In this document: positions 12,509 to 13,488 of the stretch, piece after piece
How the letters are laid out: each line of letters starts with the position of its first letter
Position numbering within the stretch: the stretch's first letter is position 1
Source: an uncultured Hungatella sp.
GTDB lineage: Bacteria > Bacillota > Clostridia > Lachnospirales > Lachnospiraceae
Direction of reading: 5' to 3'
Assembly: GCA_959018155.1 (NCBI GenBank)
Contig: CAUEKH010000031.1
Coordinates: 1 to 13,488, forward strand
Length of the DNA stretch: 13,488 bases
Made by a program: the position numbers and the translations under genes
The notes under the pieces: generated by a model
The model's database searches: none
What the model was told of the DNA's origin: nothing
The model's input: the letters and a program-made list of their open reading frames with translations, nothing else

Positions 12509-13488
12509 ATGATTATGGATTACATACCGGCAATCGCCGGTAAAGTGTCGGGGCAGAAAGCAAGGCGCACGATTCAGGAACTGATGGAATTTCACAGGAT
12601 TCCTGTCTCGGAGGATTACAGAAAAGCAGCGGTATTCTGCAGAGAGAAGCTGGAAGGGGAAGGAATCTCTGCAAAAATCCTGTCGTTCCCTTCAAATGAA
12701 AAAACGACCTACTGGACGAGCCATATGTACAGGGAGTGGTCCATTAAGTCCGCATGGCTTGAACTGGAGAGCCCGTATGAAGAGCGGCTGTGCGATTTTG
12801 CGGTAAACTGCAACTCAGTCATTTCGAGAAGCTGTGCCGCAGATTATCGGGAAGGGGGACTGGAAATCGTTCTGCTGGACCATGGCCCGGACGAGAAAAA
12901 TTACGATTTGGAGAGTCTGGATTTAAGGGGAAAATTAGTCCTGATTGACGGCCACCCGAGAAATTACTATTCATGGGCTGTTTTAAAGTGCGGGGCGGCA
13001 GGAATGATTGCGGAAACCATGAGCAACATGGATGGCTTCCGGACCAGGGCCGAGATGGCAGAGGCCAGACAGCATTTATCCTTTAGCTGGTCGAGGGAAG
13101 AGACGGATTCCTATATCTTCGGCTTCGTATTAAATAATGTGCAGGCGGACCGGCTGAGAGCCCTGTGCAGAAAAATGCAGGCGGACTATCAGGAAGGAAA
13201 GTCGAAGAAGCAGTACCCCACGGCGAAAGCTTATGTGGACGCGAAGCTATATGACGGAACCCTTAACAATGTGACGGCAGTGATCGAGGGGACGGATTTA
13301 AAAGAAGAGGAGATCATGGTAGTCTCTCACTTATGCCATCCGAAGACGAGCGCCAACGACAACGCTTCCGGTGTTGCCGGCAATATGGAACTGATGAGGG
13401 TTTTGAACGAACTGATCGACGAGGGCGTTTTGGAGAGGCCGAGGCGGTCCATCAGGATGATGCTGATGCCGGAGTTTACCGGGACGTA
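12509..13488 (+). CDS. M28/DUF4910-like zinc aminopeptidase with PA-type insert, 3' truncated by the window
   Basis: Open from ATG 12509 to the window end (326 codons, no stop), with GAGGGG (12495-12500) 8 bases upstream; ATG 12515 is an alternative. It starts MIMDYIPAIAGKVSGQKARR. The middle contains a PA-like segment (LRGKLVLIDG, AVLKCGAAGMIAET), as in many M28 peptidases. The metal site region is VVSHLCHPKTSANDNASGVA with His274 and Asp284, resembling M28 (H...DDNASG) and closer to DUF4910 proteins with HxCHP. Further zinc ligands would lie beyond the window. No signal peptide, so probably cytoplasmic and acting on peptides or an N-acyl amino compound; substrate unknown. Divergent from the Crp/Fnr-type regulator and sharing its palindrome, so probably co-regulated with the aminotransferase. 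Confidence 0.8.
   Translation, partial: MIMDYIPAIAGKVSGQKARRTIQELMEFHRIPVSEDYRKAAVFCREKLEGEGISAKILSFPSNEKTTYWTSHMYREWSIKSAWLELESPYEERLCDFAVNCNSVISRSCAADYREGGLEIVLLDHGPDEKNYDLESLDLRGKLVLIDGHPRNYYSWAVLKCGAAGMIAETMSNMDGFRTRAEMAEARQHLSFSWSREETDSYIFGFVLNNVQADRLRALCRKMQADYQEGKSKKQYPTAKAYVDAKLYDGTLNNVTAVIEGTDLKEEEIMVVSHLCHPKTSANDNASGVAGNMELMRVLNELIDEGVLERPRRSIRMMLMPEFTGT

Overview
The window looks like a chromosome segment from a Gram-positive gut anaerobe of the Clostridia, most likely Lachnospiraceae. This is inferred from strong AGGAGG-type ribosome sites, a Firmicutes-type lipoprotein, the gene families present and the mixed GC. No rRNA, tRNA or CRISPR array is visible.

Layout. (1) 1-3816, plus strand: a tight GC-rich operon with a 5'-truncated THUMP-type rRNA methyltransferase, a secreted papain-like cysteine-protease lipoprotein with a 45-bp in-frame repeat array, an RdgB/HAM1 nucleotide-sanitizing pyrophosphatase, and a YfcE-type metallophosphoesterase. 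(2) 3858-7140: an AT-rich foreign cassette bounded by imperfect inverted repeats. It carries a broken XRE control-protein-like gene, a YhdJ-like adenine methyltransferase, a downstream candidate PD-(D/E)xK restriction endonuclease, and a decayed piece of a large serine recombinase. (3) 7167-9612: an LplD-type GH4 alpha-galacturonidase (minus) divergent from an AraC-family regulator (plus), a pectin/galacturonate-use module. (4) 9662-10329: a small unknown minus-strand gene and a small XRE regulator flanked by two copies of the same 18-bp palindrome. (5) 10350-13488: a HisC-like aminotransferase and a Crp/Fnr-family regulator (both minus), divergent from a 3'-truncated M28/DUF4910-like aminopeptidase (plus).

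How the parts work together. The most coherent new signal is in region 5. The perfect palindrome TGTAAA-N4-TTTACA occurs upstream of the aminotransferase and upstream of the peptidase. In each case it lies 21-22 nt before an extended -10 element, so it is centred near -41.5, the class II activator position for Crp/Fnr proteins. This predicts a small local regulon of regulator, aminotransferase and peptidase. The second main signal is region 2: a restriction-modification cassette that entered between two convergent genes, kept its enzymes open, and lost its small regulator and recombinase to nonsense and frameshift changes.

Limits: everything was read by eye. Family assignments rest on motifs and remembered family sequences, not on searches.
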